From the NCBI GenBank assembly GCA_030530775.1, contig JAUMUG010000001.1:62001-126000 (forward strand): 64,000 bases of DNA, given 5' to 3'. The notes beneath the pieces were generated by a model that was not told the origin of the DNA, made no database searches, and saw nothing but the letters and a program-made list of their open reading frames with translations. The translations under genes were made by a program, and so were the position numbers. Origin of the DNA: Lautropia sp. GTDB lineage: Bacteria > Pseudomonadota > Gammaproteobacteria > Burkholderiales > Burkholderiaceae_E. Of this stretch, positions 39,925 through 49,848 are shown piece by piece. The number at the start of each line of letters is the position of its first letter. The stretch's first letter is position 1.

Positions 39925-41172
39925 ATGGTGTTGAAGTGTTTGAATGGACAGTCGTCGGTACGACAGCTGATGCTGGCGGCGGCGGATGACGCGTTGGCCA
40001 GATCCGGTGTCGAACGGGCCGAGACTGCCGCGACGAATGCTGCACGGGTCGGTGAATCCAAAGCCATGGCCAGGGATCCGGGGCGAGCCGGAGCCAAAGG
40101 GGCGACAGGGACCGGTGCGGATGCTTCGACCTCGGGACGCTCTTCGGCGGGAGCGCCGATTCGCGGCGCGGCCGGCTCGGGCAGCTTCGCCCAGGTGCCA
40201 GGGTTTTACCGGCAGCAGATTGGCGTGTTGCAGGTGACGGCGCTGCTGGATGGTTTCCTGTCCATCGAACACAAGTATGTGCAGGGTATGCGGGCGGCCA
40301 GGGCACGGGCCATGTTGCAACGCAGTTTCGTGCCGAATGGTGCCCAGGGCATTCAGACAGCGGTCAACGCCTTTCTGGTAAGGCGGGACGATCGACTGAT
40401 GCTGATCGACACGGGCGCACGGGATTGTCTCGGGCCCGGTACCGGCGAGTTGCCGAAAAATCTTCAGGCTGCCGGTGTCAATCCGGATGCGATCACCGAT
40501 GTGCTGCTGACGCATGCGCATCCCGATCATGTCTGTGGATTGGTCGGTGCGGATGGACGCCCGGTCTATGTCAACGCGACGGTATGGATTCCAGCCGCCG
40601 AGGCCGACTTCTGGATGAGTGCTGAACGCAAGGCCAAGGCTTCGAAAGATGATCAGGGGGCTTTTGATGCGGCCGCGGGAGCGTTGGCACCTTATCAGGA
40701 GGCCGGCCGGCTGAAGCGCTTTGTCGATGGCGATGCCTTGCCTCCGGGTGTGAAAGCACTGAAGACACCGGGCCATACCGTTGGGCACGTGTCGTGGCTG
40801 ATCGATGGTGCGAGTGTGGGTGAGCGCGCCGGAACGGGCTCAACCAAGGGCAGGCGCTCGGGTCCGGCCACGGAGGAACAACGGGTCCGTGTCCGGAATT
40901 TGGCAGCTGCGCGGGAAAAGCTGTTGGTCTGGGGTGATATCGTGCATTTCCACGCCATTCAGTTCGAGCAGCCGGGTGTATGGACAGGCTTCGACACCAC
41001 CCCGAAAGTGGCGATCCAGTCCCGCCGTCGGATGCTGGCTCGTGCTTCGCAGCAGGGTTGGTGGGTGGCTGGTGCCCATCTTCCATTCCCGGGCATCGGG
41101 CACGTGGTGGCCGAGCGCAAGGCCTATCGGTGGTTGCCGACCGAGTTCGGCGCTTTGCCGACACGGCCCTGA
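39925..41172 (+). CDS. MBL-fold metallo-hydrolase
   Basis: A 415-aa protein with the metallo-beta-lactamase fold: the metal motif THAHPDH with H197, H199, D201 and H202, and later GHTVGHVSWLID, VWGDIVHFHAIQF and GAHLPFPGIGHV. Homologues usually open with an export signal; here the first 95 residues are instead an Ala/Gly/Ser-rich segment without one, followed by PGFYRQQIGVLQVTALLDGF where the fold begins. A second charged insert (about 295–330) interrupts the fold. The start is supported by GGGAGG. The substrate is unknown. The last 49 bp overlap the end of the gene on the other strand. Confidence 0.85.
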   Translation: MVLKCLNGQSSVRQLMLAAADDALARSGVERAETAATNAARVGESKAMARDPGRAGAKGATGTGADASTSGRSSAGAPIRGAAGSGSFAQVPGFYRQQIGVLQVTALLDGFLSIEHKYVQGMRAARARAMLQRSFVPNGAQGIQTAVNAFLVRRDDRLMLIDTGARDCLGPGTGELPKNLQAAGVNPDAITDVLLTHAHPDHVCGLVGADGRPVYVNATVWIPAAEADFWMSAERKAKASKDDQGAFDAAAGALAPYQEAGRLKRFVDGDALPPGVKALKTPGHTVGHVSWLIDGASVGERAGTGSTKGRRSGPATEEQRVRVRNLAAAREKLLVWGDIVHFHAIQFEQPGVWTGFDTTPKVAIQSRRRMLARASQQGWWVAGAHLPFPGIGHVVAERKAYRWLPTEFGALPTRP

Positions 41173-41981
41173 GGCGTGGCTTTCTGCTCCCGGCTTTGGG
41201 GGTTTGGATCGAGTCGTGTAGTCGATCGTGTCCGTGCCGTTTCTTGTTCGTCCTCATCTGAATGGGCGTCGATGCCATGCAAGGAACGGAGCGTGCTGGC
41301 CGACCAGGCGAACAACAGCACGGCAGTGACATGGACGCTCCACCCCGGCAGCAGCCATGGATGGGCGCCCAGCAGTTGGGCGACACCGGCCAGCACCGAA
41401 AATTCGGCATAGGGCGTTCTGATCTGATTGCGATAGCCTATTCCCAGAATGATCATGCCGACACCCAGAGCCATCGAACAGATGTGTAGGCAGATGATGA
41501 GGAGACTTATGGATAATTCGGCGGCTTCTGCGGACATTCCCATGTCGTAGGGTGCGAAGGCCAGTTTGCCAGCGAAAAGACCGCCGCTCAGTACGGTCAC
41601 GACCGTGACGACGGCTATGCCCAGCCAGATCAGATGAGTCAGGGTGTGACCGTGCCGCTTGAGGGTCTCGAGTAGCAGGTAGAAAGCCGGCACGAGGATG
41701 ACGGCCGCCAATGTCAGGGTCTTGGCCACCCAGGCCAGCGGTATTTGATGAAAATCGGCCCAGATCGCCAGCGCGGCGTGTTCGGGAAGAAATTGTGCCA
41801 ATTCCACAAAAATGATGCGGGCAATGGCCAACAGGGCGCCGCCGGTTGCCAGTGCGCTGTCTCCAAGCAGGGGAGCAATGGCAGGGGAGTGTTGCGTTCG
41901 AGTCACGTTCGTGCTGTCGTTGGGTTCGGGGTCTGTCGGTGGCCCCTGAAAATCCACGGGAAAATCCGCGGTTTCTCGCAT
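41124..41981 (-). CDS. Membrane protein of unknown function
   Basis: A 285-aa protein. After a hydrophilic N-terminus of about 38 residues there are about six hydrophobic segments, near 40–65, 85–105, 115–137, 155–180, 195–215 and 218–235. They include LTLAAVILVPAFYLLLETL and SISLLIICLHICSMALGVGMI. A basic hydrophilic tail of about 45 residues follows. I do not recognise the family. It converges on the MBL gene with a 49-bp overlap, which covers most of the coding region for the tail. It should sit in the inner membrane. Confidence 0.6.
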   Translation of the reverse strand: MRETADFPVDFQGPPTDPEPNDSTNVTRTQHSPAIAPLLGDSALATGGALLAIARIIFVELAQFLPEHAALAIWADFHQIPLAWVAKTLTLAAVILVPAFYLLLETLKRHGHTLTHLIWLGIAVVTVVTVLSGGLFAGKLAFAPYDMGMSAEAAELSISLLIICLHICSMALGVGMIILGIGYRNQIRTPYAEFSVLAGVAQLLGAHPWLLPGWSVHVTAVLLFAWSASTLRSLHGIDAHSDEDEQETARTRSTTRLDPNPQSREQKATPQGRVGKAPNSVGNHR

Positions 41982-42213
41982 ACTTCTGAACTCCGCACGA
42001 TAGCACCAATCGGCCGGATTTGAAAAAATCTGTGGCCTGATTTTCTCCTTGGAGATTTTCCGGTCCGCATGCCGGCCGCCTCGAGCCCGTGGGTTCAGGG
42101 CCGTGATGTCGGCCGGGTGGAAGGCGGGGGAAGGGTGATGAATGGCCGAAACGGCGCACGTGTAGACCGTTCGAGCCGGGTATGATTGAAGAATCTTTTG
42201 AGGGGCATGTCTG

Positions 42214-43401
42214 ATGGATCGTATTTTGAATCTCGTCCGAAATCAGTTCATCGATGTCATCGAGTGGGTCGATGATTCACGTGATACGCTGTCGTTCCGC
42301 TGGCCGGACGAGGACAAGGAAATCAAGAACGGTGCACAGCTGATCGTGCGCGAATCGCAGCAGGTTCAGTTCGTGGCGGCCGGCCAGTTTGCCGATCTGT
42401 TCAACCCCGGCAAGTACACGTTGACGACCGAGAACATCCCGATCCTGTCGACGATCCTAGGATGGAAGTACGGTTTTCAGTCGCCCTTCAAGTGTGATGT
42501 CTATTACCTGAACACCCGGCTGTTCACCGGTAACAAATGGGGTACTTCGAATCCGGTGATGCTGCGTGACCAGGATTTCGGGGTGGTAAGGCTGCGGGCT
42601 TTCGGCACCTATGATTTTCGCATCGTCGATGCACCGCTTTTTCTGAAGGAAGTGGCCGGCACCGATCACAACTTCCGGTTGGACGAATTCAACGATACGA
42701 TGCGTTCGCGCATCGTCAGCGTATTTACCGAGGCGCTGGCCCGTGCCCATGTGCCAGTGTTGGATGTGGCTCAGCGTTATTCCGAAATGGGCGAGGCGCT
42801 GCTGCCGATCATCAACCCGGCAGTGCGCGAGAAGTACGGTCTGGAAATCACCAGTTTCATCCTGGAAAACGTCTCGGTGCCGCCCGAGGTCGAACAGGCG
42901 ATCGACAAGCGCAGCAGCATGAGTGTGATCGGCAACCTGAACGATTACGTGAAGTATCAGGTCGGCGCTTCGATGGGCGCAGGCAGTGAAGGTGCTTCGG
43001 CTGCCGCCATGCCGGCGCAGATGGCGATGGGCTTTGCGATGGCGCAGGAAATGATGCGTGGCATGGGAAGCGGTGCAGGGATTGGCACCGGTGCGGCGCC
43101 GGCCGGTGACGGTCATGGCATGGGGGTGACTCCGCTTGGAACGGCAGCGTCTGGAACGATGCCGAGTGTCGGGCCGGGAACCGGGAATCCTTCGGCCGTG
43201 GGTGGCGGCATGCCGGCCGTTGGGACATCGGTTACAGCGGGCGGATTGGATGTGCTGACGCCCGAGCAGGCGGCACAACTGTTGTCGGTCTCGGTCGAGG
43301 ACGTGATCGCCAGTATCCAGGCCGGTGATCTGAAGGCCCGGAAAATCGGCAACGCCTATCGGATTGCCCGCTCGGCGCTGGAAGAGTTCCTGCGGGGGTG
43401 A
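42214..43401 (+). CDS. SPFH-domain protein with C-terminal excisionase-type HTH
   Basis: A 395-aa protein. The first 250 residues are the SPFH/band-7 type found in the group once labelled virion core protein: FIDVIEWVDDSRDTLSFRWP, GQLI-type strands, and ENVSVPPEVEQAIDKRSSM. A Gly/Ala/Met-rich linker follows (about 260–340). Residues 348–395 read LTPEQAAQLLSVSVEDVIAS and KARKIGNAYRIARSALEEFL, the helix-turn-helix pattern of excisionase/MerR-like HTH_17 domains. Related proteins more often end in a zinc ribbon or GYF domain. A ribosome site GAGGGG precedes the ATG. It heads a two-gene operon with the zinc-ribbon protein. Function unknown. Confidence 0.82.
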   Translation: MDRILNLVRNQFIDVIEWVDDSRDTLSFRWPDEDKEIKNGAQLIVRESQQVQFVAAGQFADLFNPGKYTLTTENIPILSTILGWKYGFQSPFKCDVYYLNTRLFTGNKWGTSNPVMLRDQDFGVVRLRAFGTYDFRIVDAPLFLKEVAGTDHNFRLDEFNDTMRSRIVSVFTEALARAHVPVLDVAQRYSEMGEALLPIINPAVREKYGLEITSFILENVSVPPEVEQAIDKRSSMSVIGNLNDYVKYQVGASMGAGSEGASAAAMPAQMAMGFAMAQEMMRGMGSGAGIGTGAAPAGDGHGMGVTPLGTAASGTMPSVGPGTGNPSAVGGGMPAVGTSVTAGGLDVLTPEQAAQLLSVSVEDVIASIQAGDLKARKIGNAYRIARSALEEFLRG

Positions 43402-45060
43402 GTGCTGCCGGCGCCGCCGTCCCGGTCGACTTCTGACGAACGTCGCCTGTCAGGGGGGCTGAAGAGGCCGGGATCGGCGGGCATGATGGGGCTGCTGCGG
43501 TGGCGCGAATGGATTCGATCGGGACAGGAACACAGAGAAATGAGCAAGATGTCTCCCGGGTCATCGTCGGGTTCCGGACAATCGGATGTCGGTCGGCGTG
43601 TCCTGCCGGACAGCTTTGCGGCCGAAGGGGAAACGCTGTTTGGCCGGGGTGTCCGTTCGGTGTCGGTGCCATCAGAGTCGGCTGCTGCCTTTGGCAACCG
43701 TGTCCATGGTGACGACCCTACTGCCGTTGCCGGGCAGGGAGACGCTGCTGCCGTGCAGGGTGATGCTTGGGGGCTATCACGGGGCAGTGTCGAAGAAGTC
43801 GCCCATGCCGATGCCCGGTCGTCTTTTCCGCATGCAACCGGGTCTGCGGAGGTGGCCGGTAAGAGTGGCTCTGCGGCCGACGTCGCGGACGTCGCGGGGC
43901 GGGCCGGCGCAGGGAGTGATCGACCTTCGGTGCCGCACAGCGCCACGGTTCATGGCACGATTGCTGTCGGCAAGCGGCCTTGTCCCGAATGTGGCGCCGG
44001 TCTGGAATGGAATGCCAGAAAGCAGGCGCTGTCCTGCCCGTACTGCGGTACGGTGGTGTCGTGGTCGGAATCCTCTGAAGGGATCGGCGATGGCAGCGAA
44101 GCGGCCGGTATCGGCGAGCAGGATCTGGAAGCTGCGCTGCGCAACCCGGCCAATGTGCGTGATTGGGGCAGCGCGCGGCGCGAGGTGCGGTGCCAGAGTT
44201 GCCATGCGGTGTCGGTGTTCGTCGATGGCAAGGTGGCACAGCGTTGCGATTTCTGTGGCTCGCCTTCGATCGTGCCACATGAGGAACTGCGGGATGCGAT
44301 CGTGCCGCAGAGCATTCTGCCGTTCAAGTACGGTGATCAACAAGTTCGTGACCTGATCAGAAAGTGGTATGGCTCGCGCTGGTTTGCGCCCAACCGGCTT
44401 AAGTCGGCGGCGTTGACCGATACCCTGCAGGGTATTTATCTGCCCTATTGGACCTTTGATGCGCATACCCATGCGGTGTGGCGCGCCGAGGCCGGGCATT
44501 ATTACTATGAGATGCAGACAGTCCGCGGCCCGGACGGTAAACCGCAGATGCGACAGGTGCAGAAGGTTCGCTGGGTGCCGGCGGCCGGGCAGCTGCGGCA
44601 TTTTTTCGATGATGAGTTGGTGCCGGGCACCGTCGGTGTGCATGCCGCGCTGTTGCGTCGGATCGAGCCTTTTCCGACCCGGACCGATCTGAAGCCTTAT
44701 TCGCCGGAATATGTGCGTGGTTGGACGGTGGAGCGCTATCAGGTGGATTTGCGCAAGGCCAGTGTGATGGGCCAGCAGCAGATGGCCGATAAATTGCGGG
44801 CGATGTGTGCGGCGCGGGTGCCGGGTGACACGCACCGCAATCTGGTGGTGGATGCCCGATTCGATGGTCGCACCTTCAAGCATGTGCTGGTGCCTGTGTG
44901 GCTGGTGCATTATCGCTTTGGTGCGCGGAATTATCAGGTGGTGGTCAATGGCTATACTGGCCGGGTGGCCGGTGAGCAGCCCTACAGTTGGTTCAAGATC
45001 GCCCTGGCGCTGATCGCTGCCTCGATCGTGCTGGGGTTGCTGTTTTACTCGCAGCGTTAG
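43402..45060 (+). CDS. Double zinc-ribbon membrane-anchored protein
   Basis: A 552-aa protein immediately after the SPFH gene. The first ~185 residues are low-complexity. Two zinc ribbons follow: C194/C197 with C212/C215 (CPECGAGLEWN … CPYCGTVV) and C264/C267 with C282/C285 (CQSCHAV … CDFCGSPS). A beta-rich region follows (IYLPYWTFDAHTHAVWRAEAG, LVPVWLVHYRFGARNYQVVV), then one C-terminal membrane helix (about 530–548). This is the usual partner of SPFH proteins of this type. The start is uncertain: GTG 43402 directly abuts the previous stop; ATG 43483 and ATG 43540 are in frame. Confidence 0.8.
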   Translation: MLPAPPSRSTSDERRLSGGLKRPGSAGMMGLLRWREWIRSGQEHREMSKMSPGSSSGSGQSDVGRRVLPDSFAAEGETLFGRGVRSVSVPSESAAAFGNRVHGDDPTAVAGQGDAAAVQGDAWGLSRGSVEEVAHADARSSFPHATGSAEVAGKSGSAADVADVAGRAGAGSDRPSVPHSATVHGTIAVGKRPCPECGAGLEWNARKQALSCPYCGTVVSWSESSEGIGDGSEAAGIGEQDLEAALRNPANVRDWGSARREVRCQSCHAVSVFVDGKVAQRCDFCGSPSIVPHEELRDAIVPQSILPFKYGDQQVRDLIRKWYGSRWFAPNRLKSAALTDTLQGIYLPYWTFDAHTHAVWRAEAGHYYYEMQTVRGPDGKPQMRQVQKVRWVPAAGQLRHFFDDELVPGTVGVHAALLRRIEPFPTRTDLKPYSPEYVRGWTVERYQVDLRKASVMGQQQMADKLRAMCAARVPGDTHRNLVVDARFDGRTFKHVLVPVWLVHYRFGARNYQVVVNGYTGRVAGEQPYSWFKIALALIAASIVLGLLFYSQR

Positions 45061-45228
45061 CCCACTTCGATGTAATCGCTTCGCGCCTCGTTACCGCTCC
45101 TTTCGATGTTTGATGGGCGCGGCGCCATGTGCTGAACGGACGATGCTCCAACAACCCTTGGCGTTTGTTTCGGGGTCTGTCCACAATGGGTGCGCCGCTC
45201 TGTAGTGTGAACGGGCCTGGCTTGGCCG

Positions 45229-45846
45229 TCAGCTCGTTTCCTGCTGCACCAGCAGTGCGTCGTCGATCTGATTGGCGCGCCGGCAGGCGGGACGAGCCTG
45301 ATGCCTTTCGGCAAATCGCACGAAGGCGGAGCGGGGTTCCAGCAGCTTGAATTGCAGATACCAGCCGACGTAGGCCGCCACCAGCAAATCGGCGGCGGTG
45401 AAGCTGTCGCCGGCCAGATGTTCACGGCCCTGCAGCGCGGCTTCCAGTGTGGTCAGTAGATCGGCTTCATTGCCAAATCCGGCCATACGCGATTCGGGCA
45501 GTGGCGCCTTGCTTGCCTTGGCCACCATCAGTTGTTCCAGGGGCGCCATGAAGCTGATCCAGCGGTAGTAGCTGCCGCGCTCCGGACCGCCTATGGGCGG
45601 TGCCAGCTTTTTCTCGGGTACGAGATCGGCCAGATACAGGCAGATAGCGGCGTTTTCGGTGATGACGGTATCGTCATGTTTGAGTGCAGGCACCTTGCCC
45701 ATCGGGTTGATCGCCAGGAATCGGGGCGCTTTCATGCTGGAGCCGTATTCCAGCAGCACGGTTTCGTAGGACAGACCGGTTTCTTCCAGCATCCAGCGTG
45801 CCACACGGCCGCGCGACTCCGGGTGGGTGTAAAAGGTCAGTGACAT
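45229..45846 (-). CDS. Glutathione S-transferase family protein
   Basis: A 205-aa GST. The thioredoxin-like N-terminal domain starts MSLTFYTHPESRGRVARWML and has NPMGKVPALKHDDTVITENA, which supplies the cis-proline and the glutathione-binding E/N pair. An all-helical C-terminal domain follows (FTAADLLVAAYVGWYLQFKL). I chose ATG 45846 because AGGAGG stands six bases upstream; the frame is open far upstream but without homology. It lies 98 bp after betT on the same strand. The substrate is unknown. Confidence 0.92.
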   Translation of the reverse strand: MSLTFYTHPESRGRVARWMLEETGLSYETVLLEYGSSMKAPRFLAINPMGKVPALKHDDTVITENAAICLYLADLVPEKKLAPPIGGPERGSYYRWISFMAPLEQLMVAKASKAPLPESRMAGFGNEADLLTTLEAALQGREHLAGDSFTAADLLVAAYVGWYLQFKLLEPRSAFVRFAERHQARPACRRANQIDDALLVQQETS

Positions 45847-45944
45847 GCCGTACCTCCTTGGACAGTGGATGTGGATATGATATACGCCGCTGCTGTCAGT
45901 TTCTGTCAGCAGCGGCGTTCCAGGCCCGTGGCGGATGACCGGGT

Positions 45945-47954
45945 TCAGCGTTCCAGGTGCAGGAACTGCATGTGCCGTTCGTACTGGTTCAGGATGTCGC
46001 TGATGATCTGACCACGCGAGTAACCGACCAGGTCGTAGTCCTGGCTGCCTTCGCGCAGATAGACTTCGGCGCGCCAGTAGCGTTCGTGATGCGCATCCGA
46101 ATCCAAATTGGCGGCTTCGGCCAGTGCAAAGACAGGCATCAGCGCCGAGACCAGGTGCACCTGATAGATGAAGTCCACCTCTTCGCCGTGCAGCACCTCG
46201 AAGGTGAGGACGTGGTTGTCGGTGTCGTGCACGATGGAGGTGTCGACGCCGCGTGCGTTCAGTTCCTGACTCACGTCGTCCATGGCCGGGCGCAGGGTGC
46301 TGATCATGAAGTGCAGCACGGCATCGCGGGTCGGGAAGTTGAGGATGCGGTGCAGGCGCTCGCGCCAGCTGTGGCCGGGTTGCAGTGCCGGAGCCATGTC
46401 GAAGGTACTGGCTTTGCGTCGGTTGCCTTCCTGGCGCAGGCTGTAACCCATGGCCACCATGTAGATGACCAGCACCAGCGAGAAGGGCAGGCCGGCTGCC
46501 ACGGCCACCGATTGCAGGGCACTGAAACCGCCGGAGAGCAGCAGCCCCAGCGTGATGAGGCCGGTGGCGGCGGCCCAGAACAGGCGCAGCCAGATCGGGG
46601 CGTCGGCACCGGAGGTGAGCCCCTGTGAAGACAGGTTGGCCAGCACCAGCGCGCCGGAGTCGGCCGATGTGACGAAGAAGATCAGACCGATGACGACGGC
46701 TACGGTCGACCAGATACCTGGATAGGCGTAGTGCTCGAAGACGGCGAACAGGCCCATGGCGGGTTCGTTCAGCGCCACTTGTATCAGGCTCGGGTCGGTG
46801 GCGGATAGCGAAATGGCGGTGTTGCCGAAGATGGAGAACCAGGCAAAGATGAAGCCGAGTGGGATGAACATCACGCCGAAGACGAACTCGCGCAGGGTGC
46901 GGCCGCGCGAGATGCGGGCGATGAACAGGCCCACGAAGGGGCCCCAGGCGACCCACCAGGCCCAGAAGAAGATGGTCCAGGAGGACTTCCAGCTGGCACC
47001 CTTGTCGCCTTCATAGGCATAGACATCGAAGGTTTTGCCGGCCAGGGTCTGAAAGTAGTCGCCGATGTTCTGCACCATTGCGTTCAGCAGAAACTGGGTG
47101 GGTCCGGCAAACAGCAGGGCCAGCACCAGCAGGGTGGCGGTCAACATGTTGAATTCGGACAGCCGGCGCACCCCCTTTTCGACGCCGGATATGGCAGAGG
47201 CGGCTGCAGCGAGGGTGATCACCACGATGATGACGGCCTGGGTCAGTTTGTTGGAGGGGATGCCGAAGACGTGACTGAGGCCGGCGTTGGCCTGCAGGAC
47301 ACCGATGCCGAGGCTGGTGGCCAGGCCCAGCAGGGTGCAGACGACACCGAAGACATCGACACTGTGCCCCAGCCAGCCGTCGGCCCGTTTCCGACCGAAG
47401 ACCGGTATCAGGGATGAGCGCAGGGCCAGCGGCAGGCTGTGCCGGTAGGAGAAGTAGGCCAGCGCCATACCGATCAGTGCGTAGATGCCCCAGCCGTGCA
47501 GGCCCCAGTGCAGAAAGGTCTGCGCAAAGGCGGCGCGGGCAGCCTGCGGTGTGGCGCCTTCTCCGACCGGTGGTGCCAGGTAGTGGGACAGTGGCTCGGA
47601 GACACCGAAGAACAGCAGGTCGATACCGATTCCCGCCGAGAACAGCATGGCGGCCCAGGCCAGGAAGGGGAAGTCGGGTTTTTCATGGTCCTGGCCGAGC
47701 TTGATATCGCCGTATTTGGACAGACCGACGTAGATCGAAAAGATGCCGTAGGCGGCCACGATCAGCATGTAGTACCAGCCGAAGTGATCCGAGACCCAGG
47801 CCAGTGCGTTGCCGAGTACCATTTCGCTGGCGCTGGGGAACAACAGGGTAAAGACGATCAGGACGATCGTCACCACGGCAGAAACGCTGAACACGATGCG
47901 GTTGATCGTGACCGGCGGATGGGCAATGTCGCTGCTGGGCGGCGAACTGGTCAT
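45945..47954 (-). CDS. betT: BCCT-family choline transporter BetT
   Basis: A 669-aa transporter with twelve hydrophobic segments. The BCCT signature region reads WTIFFWAWWVAWGPFVGLFI followed by ARISRGRTLREFV, and SAGIGIDLLFFGVSEPLSHY is typical of the choline branch. The last ~150 residues are a cytoplasmic domain (FEVLHGEEVDFIYQVHLV, EVYLREGSQDYDLVGY) that in BetT homologues helps sense osmotic stress. It imports choline, the substrate for BetA and BetB encoded upstream on the same strand (192-bp gap). Together they make glycine betaine. Confidence 0.95.
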   Translation of the reverse strand: MTSSPPSSDIAHPPVTINRIVFSVSAVVTIVLIVFTLLFPSASEMVLGNALAWVSDHFGWYYMLIVAAYGIFSIYVGLSKYGDIKLGQDHEKPDFPFLAWAAMLFSAGIGIDLLFFGVSEPLSHYLAPPVGEGATPQAARAAFAQTFLHWGLHGWGIYALIGMALAYFSYRHSLPLALRSSLIPVFGRKRADGWLGHSVDVFGVVCTLLGLATSLGIGVLQANAGLSHVFGIPSNKLTQAVIIVVITLAAAASAISGVEKGVRRLSEFNMLTATLLVLALLFAGPTQFLLNAMVQNIGDYFQTLAGKTFDVYAYEGDKGASWKSSWTIFFWAWWVAWGPFVGLFIARISRGRTLREFVFGVMFIPLGFIFAWFSIFGNTAISLSATDPSLIQVALNEPAMGLFAVFEHYAYPGIWSTVAVVIGLIFFVTSADSGALVLANLSSQGLTSGADAPIWLRLFWAAATGLITLGLLLSGGFSALQSVAVAAGLPFSLVLVIYMVAMGYSLRQEGNRRKASTFDMAPALQPGHSWRERLHRILNFPTRDAVLHFMISTLRPAMDDVSQELNARGVDTSIVHDTDNHVLTFEVLHGEEVDFIYQVHLVSALMPVFALAEAANLDSDAHHERYWRAEVYLREGSQDYDLVGYSRGQIISDILNQYERHMQFLHLER

Positions 47955-48146
47955 GTTTATCTCCTTGCTTATCGGGGTCCACGACTGCCTTTGCGGAGGC
48001 TGCCGGTCCCTCGTTTGTTCTATGTCCGGTACCGGGTTCGGGGTGAGCCGGGTGGCCGGTGGCCAGGACGGCCGGACGGCGGACGCTGCCCCTAGACCCC
48101 GGGGCTCGATCCCGACGTCCGAAGCAACCGGGCCTGTCTGTCGGAG

Positions 48147-49832
48147 TCAGCGCCGGGCGGGCTCGGTCCGTACCGGGGCACCATTGGCGACGTAGTAGGG
48201 CACGTCGACGGCGGGTAGGGCAGGACGCCCACGGATCTGGTCGGCGATCTTTTCGGCCAGCATGATGGTGGTGGCATTGAGATTGCCGGTGATGATGTCC
48301 GGCATGATCGAGGCATCGACGACGCGCAGCCCGCTCAGGCCATGGACCCGGCCCTGGCCGTCGACCACCGACCGTTCGCCCACGCCCATCGCACAGGTGC
48401 AGGAGGGGTGGTAGGCGGTTTCGGCGTGCTGGCGTACGTAGGCATCCAGTTCGGCATCACTCTGCAGATCGTCCGTCGGCGTGATGACCTGGCCGCGGAA
48501 GGGATCCAGCGCCGGCTGGCGCATGATCTCGCGGGTGATGCGGATGGCGGCGCGGAACTCTTCCCAGTCCTGCGGGTCGCTCATGTAGTTGAACAGGATG
48601 CTGGGGGCGTCGTGTGGGTCGTTGCTGCGCAGTTTGACGCGGCCGCGACTCGGCGAGCGCATCGAGCCGACGTGGGCTTGGAAGCTGTGGGCTTTGGCGG
48701 CATTGCGGCCATCGTAGCGTACGGCGATCGGCAGGAAATGGTACTGGATGTTGGGCCAGAGGAATTTTTCGTGGCTACGGATGAATCCGCCAGCCTCGAA
48801 GTGATTGCTCGCTCCCAGGCCCGTGCCCTTGAAGAGCCATTCGGCACCGATCGCAGGCTTGTTCCACCAATGGGTGGCCGGCGAGATGGAGACCGGTTGG
48901 GTGCAGTTGTACTGCATGTACAGCTCGAGGTGATCCTGCAGGTTGTTGCCGACACCGGGCAGATCGAGCAAGACCGGGATGCCGGCCTCTTTCAGCCAGG
49001 CACCGGGGCCGATGCCCGATCGCTGCAGGATGGTCGGTGAGCCGATGGCGCCGGCGCAGACGATGATTTCGCGCGCCGCGTGGGACAGGTGGTTGTTGCC
49101 CTGCCATTCGTAGCGCACGCTGGTGGCGCGGGTCCCTTCGAACAGGACCGTTTCGACCAGACAGTGGGGTCGGATGGTCAGGGTTTCACGCGGTCTGGCC
49201 ATGTCGAGGTAGCCACGGGCCGTGGAGCTGCGCCGGCCGTTGGCCGTGACGAAGCGGTCCATCGGGCCGAAGCCTTCCTGCTGGCACCCGTTCAGATCGT
49301 CGGTGCGAGGATAGCCCGCCTGAACGCCGGCTTCGATCATGGCCTCGAACAGTGGATTGGTGCCGGCCTTGGCCGTGGTGACATGGATCGGGCCGTTGCC
49401 GCCATGATAGTCGTTCGGACCGATGTCGCGGGTTTCGGCTTTCTTGAAGTAGGGCAGGCAGTCCAGATAGGTCCAGTCCTCCAGACCGGTTTTCAGGGCC
49501 CATCGATCGAAGTCCATCGCGTTGCCACGGATGTAGCACATGCCGTTGATCAGTGAGGAGCCGCCCAGTCCCTTGCCGCGGCCGCAGTCCATCCTGCGGT
49601 TGTCCATATGCGGTTCGGGATCGGTCTCGAAGGCCCAGTTGTAAGTGGTGCCTTGCAGCGGCATGGCCAGTGCAGCCGGCATCTGGGTACGAAAGTCCAG
49701 GCGATGGTCGGGTGGGCCGGCTTCGAGCAACAGGACCGAGACGTTGGGGTCCTCGGTCAGGCGGGCTGCCAGTACATTGCCGGCCGAGCCGGCGCCGATG
49801 ATGATGTAGTCATAGGTGTGAGACGCGGTCAT
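48147..49832 (-). CDS. betA: Choline dehydrogenase
   Basis: A 561-aa FAD enzyme of the GMC family. It starts [20 protein letters not shown], the FAD-binding fold, and has the signature [20 protein letters not shown]. The active-site histidine near the C-terminus is in [10 protein letters not shown]. It oxidises choline to betaine aldehyde at the inner membrane. I chose ATG 49832, with GGAGGA nine bases upstream; a longer frame to 49961 would overlap betB. It begins 16 bp after the betB stop, so the two genes form an operon. Confidence 0.96.
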   Translation of the reverse strand: MTASHTYDYIIIGAGSAGNVLAARLTEDPNVSVLLLEAGPPDHRLDFRTQMPAALAMPLQGTTYNWAFETDPEPHMDNRRMDCGRGKGLGGSSLINGMCYIRGNAMDFDRWALKTGLEDWTYLDCLPYFKKAETRDIGPNDYHGGNGPIHVTTAKAGTNPLFEAMIEAGVQAGYPRTDDLNGCQQEGFGPMDRFVTANGRRSSTARGYLDMARPRETLTIRPHCLVETVLFEGTRATSVRYEWQGNNHLSHAAREIIVCAGAIGSPTILQRSGIGPGAWLKEAGIPVLLDLPGVGNNLQDHLELYMQYNCTQPVSISPATHWWNKPAIGAEWLFKGTGLGASNHFEAGGFIRSHEKFLWPNIQYHFLPIAVRYDGRNAAKAHSFQAHVGSMRSPSRGRVKLRSNDPHDAPSILFNYMSDPQDWEEFRAAIRITREIMRQPALDPFRGQVITPTDDLQSDAELDAYVRQHAETAYHPSCTCAMGVGERSVVDGQGRVHGLSGLRVVDASIMPDIITGNLNATTIMLAEKIADQIRGRPALPAVDVPYYVANGAPVRTEPARR

Positions 49833-49848
49833 AGGCGTGATCCTCCGT

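Noticed and set aside
45847..46956. Upstream extension of the GST frame into betT
   Set aside because: AGGAGG and GST homology start at 45846; the extension overlaps betT in another frame.
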